Shown: one piece after another, positions 10,313-22,044 of the stretch
Layout: each line of letters begins with the position of its first letter
Position numbering within the stretch: position 1 is the stretch's first letter
NCBI RefSeq assembly: GCF_963576675.1
Contig: NC_088913.1
Span: 75,701,001 to 75,765,000, forward strand
DNA length: 64,000 nucleotides
From: Euphorbia lathyris
Taxonomy: Eukaryota > Streptophyta > Magnoliopsida > Malpighiales > Euphorbiaceae
Direction: 5' to 3'
Notes under the pieces: generated by a model
The model's database searches: none
What the model was told of the DNA's origin: nothing
What the model saw: the letters and a program-made list of their open reading frames with translations, nothing else
Translations under genes and position numbers: made by a program

Positions 10313-11191
10313 TGTGAAAAAAAAAAAGAAAATGATGAGGTGTTATTTGGAAATTGGGTAAGATGTAGGATTTTAAAAATAAAATAAATAAAATAACTAA
10401 AATGCCATCTAACCATTTTTCTTTGATTGTCATGTCATTGTTTTTAACATCGTTAATTAATTTAGACTGTCTTTATTAATGAAATCAACCACAAATTATT
10501 TGTCAATATTTAAACTATAATAATTATATTTATAAATCAACTAAACAATGAGATTTATATTTATATTTATATTTTTTTCTATATTTTTTAGTTGTTTTGT
10601 TAGTTTTGAAAATAAATAGGTATTGTAGGAGAAAAAAAAAAAAAAAAAGGTATTCTACCGAATTTTAAACAAATAGGGTCAGTAGTAGTAGTGGGAGGAT
10701 GTAGTTGACTTATCCTCTCCACTTTACGGCAAAATGAAGGATTTTCCGCAATTTGCAGCTTAACTTTTTTAATATACTTTCATTGCCATTCCAAATATAT
10801 TTTTGTTTAAGTACCAAAAATAAAATATATAACTTTTTTTTTTTTCTGAAAAAGAGAAACATATGAAAACTGATATCTGCTTACAATATGGTGGAACTGC
10901 TTTTATGTATTTTGGAATTAATTTTTTTGGTTTGATTCGTTTTGGAATTAATTTATGTATTTTAATTCCAAATAGGAAATAAAAATAAATTTTGAAAGAA
11001 TTGTTTTTAATATAAAAATTAATTAAAAAATATTTTCTATAATAATAACAAATAACAAACAGCTAATAATAAGAAGAAATGATAACAATAAATAGTATCC
11101 GGTAAAATAAACTGGGCTTAATTTCATAATTAACAGTCCCGGAAGCTTTTCTTTTATTCTAAGGTTTGAAATAATTGAATTTCCTTGACTC
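10313..11191. other. AT-rich intergenic DNA, no gene seen
   Basis: Very AT-rich, with homopolymer runs (an A-run near 10632-10648, a T-run near 10831-10842). No open frame or terminal repeat could be supported. Confidence 0.5.
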
Positions 11192-12258
11192 AGAGCATAT
11201 CTTCAATGGGATGACATGGTTCTCTAAATTGTCAAATTTAGCTAGCCATTTAGAGAGTTACCACTCCAATAAGGTGACATGACTCTCTAAAATAAATAGC
11301 TAGCTATTTTCACTAGCTAAATTTGGCTAGTCTCTTGGGCTTAGGGCTGTAAACGAGCCGAGCCGAGCCGAGCTTTGGCCTGTTCAAGCTCGGCTCGCTA
11401 TAAAATTAACGAGCTCGAACCCGAGCCGAGCTTGCTATAAAATTAACGAGTCGTGCCCGAGCCGAGCTTTGGCTTGCTCAACGAGCTTGAGCCAAGCTTG
11501 AGCCGAGCTTCGAGCTTGTTTCGAGCCTAAAATCCTCTTTTGGACTTGGTTCATTAAGAAAATTATCTAACCATGAATTGTTTGTGAGTAAATTGTTAAT
11601 TATATTTGCGAAGTTTGCTCGCAAATAACTCTTTAATTGTGTATATAAACAAGCTCACAAACAAAATTCGTGAATAAATAAACAAGATGCTCACAAATAG
11701 TTCGTCTATTACTCATTTATTATGTTTGTGAACGAACTCATCTAATAGCAAATGAAATAATATTAAGTTTAGATATTTGTGAACTAACACAAAACTATAT
11801 AGTTTTCTACAAAACTAAAATTTGTTCATAAATGTTCTAATCGAGCCTGCTTGGGAGCTTTCGAGCCGAGCTTTGGTCTGCTCAAGCTTGGCTCATTTAC
11901 GAACCGAGCCAGTAAATCGTGTTCACGAGCGACTCGTTTACAAATCGAGCCGAGTCGAGCCGAGCTTTTATCGAGCCGATCACCGAGCCGCTCATGAGCG
12001 GCTCTGTTCATTTACAGCCCTACTTGGGCTAGCTATTTTTATTTTTTATTCATTCTTTATCTTTTCTCTTTTATCTTTTTTCCACTTTATCTTTTTTTCT
12101 TTAAATTTAATCACTTTTAATGATAAAATAATCAAATATAGAGTCAAATAGCTAGCATGGTTGGAGCAAGACATAAATTTGGCTAGCTAAATTTGACTAA
12201 ACTAATATTTTATATTATTTTAAAGAGCCAAATAGCTAGTTAGTGTTGGAGATGCTCT
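11192..12258. mobile_element. MITE with GAGCATCTCC-type ends, host of a hAT MITE
   Basis: The left end GAGCATATCTTCAATGG and the right end (reverse complement GAGCATCTCCAAC) are imperfect inverted repeats of a kind common in plant MITEs. The body contains repeated TAGCTAGC-type motifs. The element is interrupted by a 681-bp hAT MITE; without it the length is about 380 bp. The target duplication is unclear, so the superfamily is left open. Confidence 0.6.
11334..12030. mobile_element. hAT-type MITE nested in another MITE
   Basis: The element spans 11342-12022, with termini TAGGGCTGTAAA and TTTACAGCCCTA. It is flanked by the perfect 8-bp duplication CTTGGGCT (11334-11341 and 12023-12030), as expected for hAT. 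The interior is rich in CGAGCC/GCTCGG motifs on both sides. It has no transposase. Confidence 0.9.
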
Positions 12259-13796
12259 TATTTTTTATTTTTTTAATGAAAGAATTTGTATTATTAAAAA
12301 ATATATCAGGTGCCTAATAGGCTAACAAGAGTTGGAGGAATAGAATTCGTTACAACAAGGCCCAAAGTGTAAAATCCTAGTCTAGCCGTTTCATCCGCTA
12401 CCGTATATGCTGCTCTTCGAGTAAACTGAAAAGAACAACAAGAGATTGATGCTGCTATCTCACGACAATCAGCTAGAATAAGACCGAACACAGAGAAATC
12501 TTCATCCTGACCTTGGTTCAACGAGTTTATTACAGTTTGTGCATCTCCCTCCACACAAATAATACTGTCTCCACGCGTTTTAATCCAGCTTAACGCCTCC
12601 CTACATGACATGGCTTCGGCGAGTTCCGGGGTAAACTGACCTTCGATTTTCCTATATCTAGCCGCGATGAATAGGCCATTGTTGTCTCTAATCACTGCTC
12701 CGATTTCGATATGGTTTATCCCTGGTCTGACTGATGCATCGAAGTTTAGTTTGAAACCTTGTGTTGGGGGGGCGTCCAACATGTCGTCTGATTTGGAATA
12801 GAAGGGCTTCTGACCATGCCATCCATCGCCTGCGCTCCTCGCCATTGAAGGAGAATAGACGCTGCTCGGCTCGCAATCTCCCTGATCACTGCTGATTTAT
12901 TATTCCAAATCTTCTGATTACGCCAATACCAAATATTCCAGATTAAAGTTGCCCATTGTCCCGCCAACTCCGGTGAATCTTTGTTAACTGCTAATGACCA
13001 CCACTGATTGAACTCCGGTGAGAATTTCGTACGGTGTTGAGCTAATATAGATGCATTCCAGATTTGAGCCATCACCGTGCAATTCAAAAATAAATGTGAT
13101 AGATTCATCCTATGATTGACAGAATGGACAATGGAGGTCAGTATCAACACGACGGTTGTAAAGAGTTACCTTTGTTGGGATTATGTTCCAGGTTGCACGC
13201 CATAGGAAGTTTTTCACCTTCGGTGGACAAGATAAACACCATATCTTACTCCACGGAGCCATCTTCACCGCCTCCGAGGGGCTTGGAAGAGCTTATGATA
13301 ATTGGAAATAAGCCGTTTTTACACTATACATCCCTTTCTTGTCTCTCCGCCAACATATTTGATCTTGCTTATAACACGAGGAGATTGGCAGTTGTAGTAT
13401 ACATTGCCAATCTTCACCTACGAAGAAAGTATCCAATAACTCGGAGTTCCACTAATCGTCAATGATAAAGCGGTCCACCGTCCATTCACTATCAAACGGG
13501 ATATTTGGAATTGCCGGGGTGCCCGAGGGCGTTGATAGCCACCTATCTTTCCGAACCCTCGTATCCTTGCCATTTCTGATTCGCTTTATAGTCCCATTGC
13601 ACATCAACGCCTGAGTCTTCATCATACTTGACCATACTGCGCTCGGATTTGACCCCATTACCGCCCCGGTAAAATCAGTTCGTGGAAAGTAGCGGGCTTT
13701 GAAGAGTCTACTTACAACCAAATCGGGATTAATGAGGAATTTCCAAGCAATTTTACCCAAAAAGGCAATAGTGAACCATGAACAATAGATGCACAA
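12259..13796 (-). mobile_element. 5'-truncated L1-type LINE
   Basis: Minus-strand LINE 3' end. An A-rich tail (read as T-runs at 12261-12275 on the plus strand) abuts the right end of the MITE. The 5' end is truncated at about 13796, inside the region after the reverse transcriptase, as is usual for LINEs inserted by target-primed reverse transcription. Confidence 0.8.
12306..13796 (-). pseudogene. LINE ORF2 C-terminal part: zf-RVT and RNase H
   Basis: Frame pieces 13796-13452, 13150-12746 and 12845-12306 encode the C-terminal third of a plant LINE ORF2 protein. The first has the post-RT segment (LGKIAWKFL, KARYF, then a W-rich stretch). The second has the zinc-finger-like region and the connecting segment WNIWYWRNQ. 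The third is an RNase H domain with FDASV, VEGDAQ and a final DET. Frameshifts separate the pieces. The reverse transcriptase and endonuclease are missing. Related to, but distinct from, the LINE at 59463-64000. Confidence 0.8.
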
Positions 13797-13919
13797 CTAC
13801 CATGAGTTTTGAAGAAGGAGGATGTTATTCAATCAAGTTGTGATCTCACCATTAAAGTTGACACTCATCGGTCAGGCAAAGAAAAGATCACGGATTTCAA
13901 CCTCACATCCAACCATGGT

Positions 13920-14363
13920 TTAGATGATACCTCTCAATCCCCACTCCTCCTCGTTCACACATGCATTTAAATTCTCATCAACAATTTTATTAACAATAAA
14001 TTCATAATGAGAACTTAAATCTACTTCAACATCACAAACAACGAAATCATCACTAATAATAGGCATACCCACAACTTCCACATCAAGAATTGAAAGCTTT
14101 GGGTTTACCTCCTCCTTGTGTAAAATGGGACAGATTTGGGATGAATCTTTAGGAGGTGAAATAGTGGTTTCTCCATCTCTTTTCCGTTGGGCTCGACGTT
14201 GTCGTCTACGGCTATTTCGGGTTCCCCTTTGGAGTCTTGCCATTTCTTCTTGCTCCAAGTTCTCTTTTGTCTTTCTCATCATCTCGGCATATTGGAGCTC
14301 CATCTCCCATGTCTCGGCTTCAAGACATTCCTTTAAGGCTTGTGAATAACTCGGTTGAATCAT
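13920..14363 (-). CDS. Hypothetical coiled-coil/basic ORF downstream of a primer site
   Basis: The frame is open from the ATG at 14363 to the stop at 13920 (147 codons). It lies just downstream, on the minus strand, of an LTR and a perfect initiator-Met primer site. The protein has a Glu/Met/Lys-rich helical segment, then an Arg-rich patch (RRRQRRAQRKR), then an acidic C-terminal half. I do not recognise it. It does not look like copia gag. It may be the product of a non-autonomous LTR element, or a chance open frame in its leader. Confidence 0.35.
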   Translation of the reverse strand: MIQPSYSQALKECLEAETWEMELQYAEMMRKTKENLEQEEMARLQRGTRNSRRRQRRAQRKRDGETTISPPKDSSQICPILHKEEVNPKLSILDVEVVGMPIISDDFVVCDVEVDLSSHYEFIVNKIVDENLNACVNEEEWGLRGII

Positions 14364-14398
14364 TGTCGAAAGAAGTCTTCGTTCAAGGAAAATGATCG

Positions 14399-14410
14399 GC
14401 TCTGATACCA
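14399..14410 (-). other. Primer binding site (initiator tRNA-Met)
   Basis: On the minus strand this reads TGGTATCAGAGC, the plant initiator-Met tRNA complement used by many retrotransposons. It lies 2 bases from the LTR edge at 14413, so an internal region once extended leftward from this LTR. Confidence 0.8.
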
Positions 14411-14412
14411 AC

Positions 14413-15316
14413 TGATACAGATCGATTTTATCTGAAAGTTTTAATCGTAAACTTACAAAGATATTTCTTCTCTAGCTAAACTAGAAGGAGTGAATCCCGG
14501 GTTTTACGGACTAAATCCGTAGGAAATCAAAGATCCCCCATTGTTAAAGGTAAAAACCTTAACAAGCTTCTTGAAAAAGATTTTAATTTGATTAATAAAA
14601 AGTTAAAACATTACAAAGAGAAAGAGATGAATTTATATCATCTCAAAAACCAAAATTTCCAAATTACATAAAGGGCAAATTACATAACTAAGTAAAACAT
14701 AAAGATAAGGGGTAAATGAGTTAATTAACAAGGGGTGGCATGGATGGTAAATAGGGAGTGGCATGGTTGTAATAAGGGAGTGGCAAAGGTGTAAATAATG
14801 AGTGGTAGGATTGTAAATAAGGAGGAAGCTGGAGTAAGGAGCAAGTTCATTAAGCTGAAGGCATGCGCGGCGTGCCTTGGCTGTTGAACTCCTCTCTGGG
14901 TCAGTACTCACTCTACGCGGGGCGTGCCCAATTCTACGCGGGGCGTGCCTTGGCTGTTGAACTCTTCTCCGGATCAGACACTCAAGTACGCGGAGCGTGC
15001 TATAAAGTACGTGGGGCGTGCTTGAGCTGTGGAGCTGTTATATGGCCCTGTTTGGCCTCTTTACCCGCTTGTTGCTCGTGCTTGGTCCTTCCTCCAACTT
15101 CCCTCGTATGGACCCGATCCTAGGGAAAGATTCCCCGCATCACTTTCATAAAAATGGGGTACCCCTTAGGAACACCCAAGAATATGATTACCCTTTTTAT
15201 ATATTGCACTTCCAAGTGACAGCTAGAGAAAGTGAGATGCTTATATTATCTTTTATCCCTTTGAGGGTAAAATTTTAAGGCTTTTGATAAATTCAATTTG
15301 TGTGTCTAGCCTAACA
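14413..15316 (-). repeat. LTR shared between two internal regions (3' LTR of copia-1)
   Basis: This 904-bp sequence has TG...CA edges, with a primer site on its left and a polypurine tract on its right. For copia-1, to the right, it is the 3' LTR. For the sequence on the left it is in the place of a 5' LTR. A TATA-like GATATAAATTC on the minus strand (about 14633-14643) may mark the promoter. Its last 170 bp resemble the outer end of the copia-1 5' LTR near 57155; the remainder does not align by eye. Confidence 0.65.
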
Positions 15317-15335
15317 ATCCCCCACTTAAATTAAA
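15317..15335 (-). other. Polypurine tract of copia-1
   Basis: On the minus strand AATTTAAGTGGGGGAT directly precedes the LTR start TGTTAGGC. This is the usual plus-strand primer site of a plant copia element and fixes the orientation of copia-1 as minus. Confidence 0.75.
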
Positions 15336-17588
15336 AAAAAAAACATTTTACTAAGCAGTAATATAAGATCGAACATAGACAAATGTATCGTTCGATTTGA
15401 ACCCTTCCATAGTGAGTATAATTCAGATTATACTAGAGTGACTCGTCGTCTTGAACTCTATCTCTGATATTATACCACGTTAAACCTTTTTAGAGTGTAG
15501 TTCAAATAGCTCGTGAGTTTCTGGTCATGCACGTCTATCCCGGTATAATGAATGCTCTAGAGTGTGACCTAAACTCATAGGAAGCGGCCCCACTTCCACA
15601 TTCATATAGGTGAGATTATCAGAAGTACTCATGTAGTTATGTATTTCACTCCAAATGGAATATAGATCTCATTAAGAGTTCATATTATCTCAACCTAATA
15701 TTGCTTCAAGAATTCATGCTTTAAATGCATGATCTAACTCCTATTACACCATAACTTGTTGTTAACCATTGAACTTATTTCTTGGGATCTCTAGTCTATA
15801 TGTTAAGTTACCATTATGTATAACTCATTAGTGTAGGGGAATAAGTCCCACACTTTTGAGGTACTTTGGACTTCTCTCTCCAGTTAATCATTTTGTCAAA
15901 AGATCGGCTAAATTCTCTTCAGGACGTGCATGATCCACTCTAACATCTTCTTTAGAGAGTAGCTCTCTAACAGTATTGTGCTTATGACGTATTTTCCATT
16001 TCTTACCATTATAATAATGGTTCTGAATCTTAGCAATAGTCGCAATACTATCACAGTGGATCTATACTACTGGAATCGGTTTTCCTATAAGGGAATCTCA
16101 GGTAACAAACTTCTCAACCAATCTGCTTCTCGACTAGCTGTGTCTAATGCTATAAGTTCTAATTCCATAGTTGATTGAGCTAGAATGCTTTGTTTCTTAA
16201 ACTTTCAAGAAATAGCACCACCAACTATACTAAAAGTGTAGTCGCTGGTTGCCTTGGAATCATCTGATAGGATGTTCTAGTTAGCATAGATATACCCCTC
16301 AAGAACTGATGGAAACCTTTGGTAATGCAATATAAGTTTCATGGTTATTTTATGGTATCTCATAAACCTTTCTATAGCATTCCAATTCTCAACACTAGGC
16401 CTATTAGTAAATCTGCACAATAATCCCACGATATAAGCTATATCGGGTCTAGTAATTAGTGGCATAACAGATGTTGCCAAGCATACTCTGATTGGCTTAC
16501 ATTGTCTCTAGTGTTCTTAAAAACCTTTACACTAGGGTCATAAGATGTGCATGCATGTTTACAATCAAAGTAATTATATTTCTTTAGAATTTGCTCAATG
16601 TATTGAGATTGATCTAAAGAAAATCCATTTTTAGACGTAGTTATCTTGATGCCAAGTATGACATTTGCTTCTCCTGAATCTTTCATGTCAACGTTTTCAC
16701 ATAGCATGGATTTCACAGCATTCACAATATAAATATTAGATTAAAAAATCAGCAAGTCATCAACATATAAACATATAATAACTCAAATACCATTTTTACT
16801 TTTATAGTAGATGCATTTATCACTTTCATTCACTTTGAAGCCATTTGAAATAATCAGATTGTCAAATTTTTCATTCCATTGTTTAGGTGGTTGTTTTAAA
16901 TCATATAAGGACTTATATAATTTACACACTTTATGGGTTTGATCGGAAAATACAAAGCCCTTAGGTTGATCCATATAGACCTCTTCTTCCAATTCACCAT
17001 TCAAAAAGGCAATTTTAACATCCATCTAGTGCACAACAAGATTGTGTAAAGAAGCAATATCAATCAAAACACGAATAGATGTAATACTAGTGACATATGA
17101 ATATGTGTCAAAAAAATATGCATTCTTTTTTATCTAAAGCCTTTAGCTACAAGGTTGCGTTATACTTATCAACTGAAATGTCGAGTTTCGGTTTCTTTTG
17201 TAGAACCCATTTACAACCTATTGGTTTGTAACCTGGTGGTAAGTCTACTAAGTGCCAATTCTATTTGACTCTAGAGAGTTCATTTTCATCATTGATGTCT
17301 TCTTGCTATAAATCAGCATCTAAATAAATCAGGGCTTGGGGGTGGGGTTAAGTGGATCCTCCTCTATCTTCATAAAATCGAAAATCTTTACTATTCACAA
17401 CATACCTAATGAATACACATTCATAAGCCATACTAGCAAGTTTGACTCACTTAGGGTCGGAAATTCTAACATAAGCTAAACAACCTCAAGTTCTAAAGTA
17501 TGACAAATTTGGTGTTCTATTTTTCAAAATCTCACAAGGAGAGATTTTACTCTCCGACTTAGGGACTCTATTAAGAATATAGCAAATA

Positions 17589-18337
17589 CAGTAAAACCTC
17601 TGTAAATTAATACTCGATAAATTAATAAACTCTTTAAAATAATAATTTCTTCTGGTCCCAACTTGGGCCAGTTCGAAAAATGATCAATTTTAATAAATTA
17701 ATAAGATAATAATTTTCCGGAACAACTCTTTATCAATACATTGTATTACTACCTCTATAAATTAATAATTTCTCAAATACATATGCGAAATATATATAGA
17801 TATACATACTTATGATAATTTAGCAAAATATGAATCTATAGTATTTTGTTTTTTCTTGAAATTTAAATCTAGTTGAATTTCATGTCTAACTATTCTCAGT
17901 GCATTCAAAAGTTCCGGTGTATCCTTGTCAAATTGTAACAAAAAATTGTAAAGAGTGGATGATGCTATAATTGCTTCATTTCCTTTTTGAAACCATACCG
18001 AATTGTCCCTAGCTTCATCCTCATTTTTTTGTATGATTCGAAACAACACTTCATATAAATTTATATAGTAATTCATTAACTATGATATATTGAATATTTT
18101 TAACATGAATACAATGAACTTCCAAGTTCAATTAACTTATATAATACACATTTAATTTTATTTGTTCATTGATTTTAGACAAAAACTTTATTTAAATTAG
18201 CAATTTAAAATTTATTTTTAAAAAATTTAAAATCACTTTATAAATTAATAATTATTAATTTATCGATTAATTAATAACTCTATAAATTAATAAAAATTCC
18301 ATGGTCCCAACATTATTAATTTATAGAGGTTTTACTG
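17589..18337 (-). mobile_element. Pogo/Lemi1-type transposon inserted in the copia-1 integrase
   Basis: The 749-bp element has inverted ends CAGTAAAACCTCTGTAAATT and (reverse complement) CAGTAAAACCTCTATAAATT. It is flanked by TA at 17587-17588 and 18338-18339. On both sides the copia-1 integrase frame resumes with a single TA, confirming the insertion point. It is an internally deleted derivative that still holds a transposase scrap. Confidence 0.9.
17810..18076 (-). pseudogene. Pogo-like transposase C-terminal fragment
   Basis: The 88-residue minus-strand frame ends in KKKQNTIDSYFAKLS. The motif TIDSYF close to the C-terminus is characteristic of plant pogo/Tigger (Lemi1-like) transposases. 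The DNA-binding and DDE regions are absent, so this is a remnant of the parental transposon inside a deletion derivative. Confidence 0.7.
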
Positions 18338-19394
18338 TAGTCAACAAAATTTCTCTCTACCAATGGGAAGCAACACCTGAACTAAGCATAATAGCAACCA
18401 GAGACTCTGTCAGTGTATTCTTCCTTTCATCCTTTCCATTAATCTCATATGAATATGTTGCAGTGGTTTCATGTATGATTCCATGTGAGTTATAAAAATC
18501 AATAAACATGTTAGAATCATATTTTGTGTTCCTATTGCATTGATTTTCTATTTTAACAACAAATAATTTAAATATGTTGAGAGCATCACTTTTATTTTTC
18601 ATCAGATACACATAGGTGAAATCAGAATCATTACCAATAAAAGGTATAAAATAACGTTTACCATTTCTAGTCAACTTTCCATCAAGTTTACATATATCAT
18701 AATGAATTCATTCTAGAGTCTCGGAATCCCTAAACAGATTTATGAGGTGTTTTTATGATTTTTGCTCGACTATAATAATTATATTTATTAAACTTATTTA
18801 AAGACAAATTAGGATTAAGCTTGACTTACTCATATTCTTAATAATACACTTATTCATATGACAAAGACGAGCATGCCAAACATTAAAATTACACAATATA
18901 AACAAAAGCATTCACTTTATTAATTTCAACATTAAGCTTAAACATACCATCAGTAGCATAACCTTTTCCCACAAACATCCCATTTTTTTGTCAAAGTAAA
19001 TAAGTTTGCTCCTATAGTCTGAGTAAATCCTGCCATATTGAGAATATAGCCTGAAACAAGATTTTTCCTCATCTCTGGAGTATGCATAACATCCTTCAGA
19101 GTCAATATTTTTCCAGAAGTGAAATTTAATTCAACACTATGAATTCTAACAACAATAGCAGTGTGGGAATCACCCAACAACACTTTCTGATCCTCGGTCA
19201 CAGTTGTATGTGTCTTAAACATATTTCTATCATAATAAACATAGCGAGAGGCACCAGTGTCTACCCACCACCCATATGATCCACCAACAAGATTGATCTT
19301 AGTAACCATTGCTGCCGGAGGTAGTTCTTCAGCCAGGTTAACACTAGGAGTAGGGTTTAGCATGTTCCTACACTTACATGTTCCTACACTTACA

Positions 19395-20292
19395 TGCTAT
19401 ATTACAAAGTTTCCCGTAATTAAAATAGAGAAATGTAGTGTCATTCTTAGGTGTTGATGTTGAGGTTTGTTTTGGTTCCTTTGAGGGTTCCAATTCTTAT
19501 TGTTGTTGTGGTTCTAGTTTTGTTTATTGTTTTTATTCTTAAAATTTTCTGATTGGATCTTAAAACAATAGAAGTTCTCATGGTGTTGTTAGAGACAACA
19601 ACCACCTCTTCCTTTTTATCATGTTTTTGAGCTTCCTCATTAATACAGAGATGTGTGGTCAAACTTTCCAAAGAAAACTCGTTAGTTTTGTACCTGCGAA
19701 CATTTTTAAAATCCTTCCAAGAAGGAGACAACTTATCAATTATAACAACAACTTAAAGTTGTTCATTAAGACACACACCTCCAAGATAATTTCGTGAGAA
19801 ATTTTCCAGGGTTCATATGATTGAGCCTCCACTGATTTGTCATCAATCATCTGTAACTTGAGGTAACGACTGACAACATACTTTTTCGTTCCAGCCTCCT
19901 CTATGTCACACTTATTTTATAGAGCATCTCATATGCCTTTAGTAGATTTGTGTTCAACATTGTAATAGTCATATAGGTCATATGCCAAGCAATTAAGGAT
20001 GTAGTTTTGCACAGAAAATTAGTCGTTGGCCATTTTTCAGTGGCACGTGTTTCTACCTCAATAATATTTTCAAGAACATCAAGCTTCTCAATGGTAAGAA
20101 CAGAAGAAAACTTTTTTATAGTAAGGTAGAACAACATCTTTTGTTTCCATCGTCGAAAGTGAGCCCCCTCAAACTAGAATGGCGTGTTAATATCAGACAC
20201 CCCATTGGTTTGTTCGATAGTCACAACAGCAGAGAATCGTCATAGTAATGGGATGAGTTGCAGACGAGGTTGCACTTTTTAAGACGTTCGCA
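19395..20292 (-). pseudogene. Copia-1 gag, broken
   Basis: Minus-strand gag pieces. The N-terminal region (20137-20290) holds the family motif FEGAHFRRWKQKM just after an in-frame TAG (about 20174). The frame goes on through KKFSSVLTIEKLDVLENI (20137-19901), then a C-terminal piece at 19731-19447 (SPSWKDFKN, RRYKTNEFSLESL). Gag forms the particle that packages element RNA. The upstream end is cut by the second copia LTR at 20293-20297, and frameshifts separate the pieces. Confidence 0.75.
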
Positions 20293-20297
20293 GAACT

Positions 20298-22044
20298 TGT
20301 TGGGGTTTAGTGTCCTATAGACAATTGTTCTAGGATACAAACTTAATGTAAATGAAGTGTTCTTTATATCATTTGTTTTAATGAGATATATGTTTTATAA
20401 CTATATAAAGGCAATCCCTTTTAAGCACTAAATAAAGTCTAATAAAAGGAAATCTGTAAGTTTGTTTAAAGTGATTATAAAGTGTTCATACAAGCATGAA
20501 GTGAGACGAAACTTTATAATAAACTAATAAACTTAAAACCACCCTAAGTCAAGTAATATGTTCAGGATTGATATATCACGGTTGAGACTTGCATGTAACA
20601 ATGTCTTCTTTCCGACAGAAAGCTGATCTCACAAGCTTCATATATATAGATATCTGGACAGTTACATGGATCCGATGAAAAGTAGTTCATTAGAATTGGG
20701 GACCCGACTTGAGATAACATGATGGGTAGATTCATCCTTGTCACCTGTTCATCTCATTGGTATTAATAGGTATAAATAATCCTCAGACTCAAAGGAATGT
20801 TAATTGGTCATTCTGGATTACTGAATGTGACGCTTTGATCCTGTTGTAACACGATCCTTAACAGAGATGACTCTGGGGTGCGAACAGCAGAGGTTGGGTA
20901 TCACAGGAAGTGATTGCGGGATCGTTATACATTGGATTGAGCATTTATCACTCCCGATAAATGGGAGATATGTCTATGGATCGCTTGTGGAAGTCTTGAC
21001 TCTAAATCCTTGTAAGGTGATAGCTTAAGATTGAAATGAGATTTCTCTTAACCTATCTAATTGGAGTTGACTCGGCCAGAACAAGTAAAACGAACGTCTC
21101 GCTATATGTGACTTGACATTACCCATAGTCATAAGATTCAGTTCAAGGACGTAATTGATAAAGGATCGAATTATACCGTAACTAATACGGAAAGGTCAAC
21201 GACAGAATCGACCTGTCTTCTTATAGCTCTAGGGGAATGATTACGGACTTGCTAATCACATACTTTGTACATCATTCCGTTATGCAAAGATTAAATATAA
21301 TTCTTTGAAATTAATTTAATAAGTTGCATACGGCTAGTAGCAATAAGAACCTAATGGGTCACACATAAGACTTGGAACCCAAAAGAGAGACAGATGCTAA
21401 TTAATTGATGGAAGCCCAATTGAGCCCAATAGGCCCAATTACTCAAGGGGGGCGATTTATGTATGTAGATACATAAATAATTAGTTTGATTTTATTAATC
21501 CTAATTAGATTAGGATTATGAATTAAATTAATTAAAGGATAAATAAGTTAGGAGTTTTAATTAGATTATATTACTCCTATTATTATCCAATAAGGTTATT
21601 GTTATTATCTTTTATATTTAGATATATTAATAGATAATATTTAAGAATTCTATTCCAAATTGAATTCTTATTCAATAAACCTAATTCTATCTAACTAAGG
21701 ATTAGATACAAGAAAGATTATAAATACCCCCTATGTAGATTTTCGAAATCTAGCCCTAGTATTCAAGAGAGAGAATTTCGAATTCCAACCCTTAGAAGAA
21801 GAGAGAGAATTTCGACCCCTAGCTCAAGGACGAGATTTTCCACCGCTTCCTTCCGTTCAATTGATTTTCATCTCTTTCTCTTTATCCTTGATCTTGTGTT
21901 GATTAATTAGAGACAATCTACTTTGGTTGTTAATAAACGGTTGATTCTAACTTGATCTTCTGTTGTTTTGTTTTATGCTCGGGAACTTGAAGTAAGAGTT
22001 GTGGGCACTTCATTTGCAATGATAGATAGAACATCTAAAAGGTA
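20298..22044 (+). repeat. LTR of a second copia element (left part, copia-3)
   Basis: Starts with TGTTGGGGTTTAGTGTCC directly after the 5-bp sequence GAACT (20293-20297). The matching GAACT follows the right LTR part at 55669-55673. A TATA box (TATAAATA, 21719-21726) shows plus orientation. The last 566 bp (21479-22044) are repeated at 54991-55557. It is interrupted at 22045 by the Tat gypsy element. No internal region of this copia element remains. Confidence 0.85.

Larger units (their letters stand above)
15828..19394 (-). pseudogene. Copia-1 pol (protease, integrase, RT, RNase H), broken
   Basis: Minus-strand pieces in order. Protease with WWVDTGASR (18950-19363). Integrase core with FTYVYLMKNKSDA and the GIIHETTA region (18357-18674). 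The integrase continues after the pogo insertion (17250-17580). Reverse transcriptase with MDVKIAFLNGELEEEVYMDQ (16783-17025) and YVDDLLIF (about 16750-16773). Connection and RNase H end with ENLADLLTKW and a stop at 15828-15830. Several stops and frameshifts separate the pieces. The order protease-integrase-RT-RNase H is diagnostic of Ty1-copia. The element is dead. Confidence 0.85.

Noticed and set aside
15978..16178. Plus-strand open frames in the copia-1 RNase H region and in other element genes
   Set aside because: Antisense shadows of minus-strand pol; not conserved domains.
20298..22044. A complete second copia element with coding genes
   Set aside because: Only LTR sequence is present; no gag or pol frame lies between the GAACT duplications apart from those of the inserted elements.
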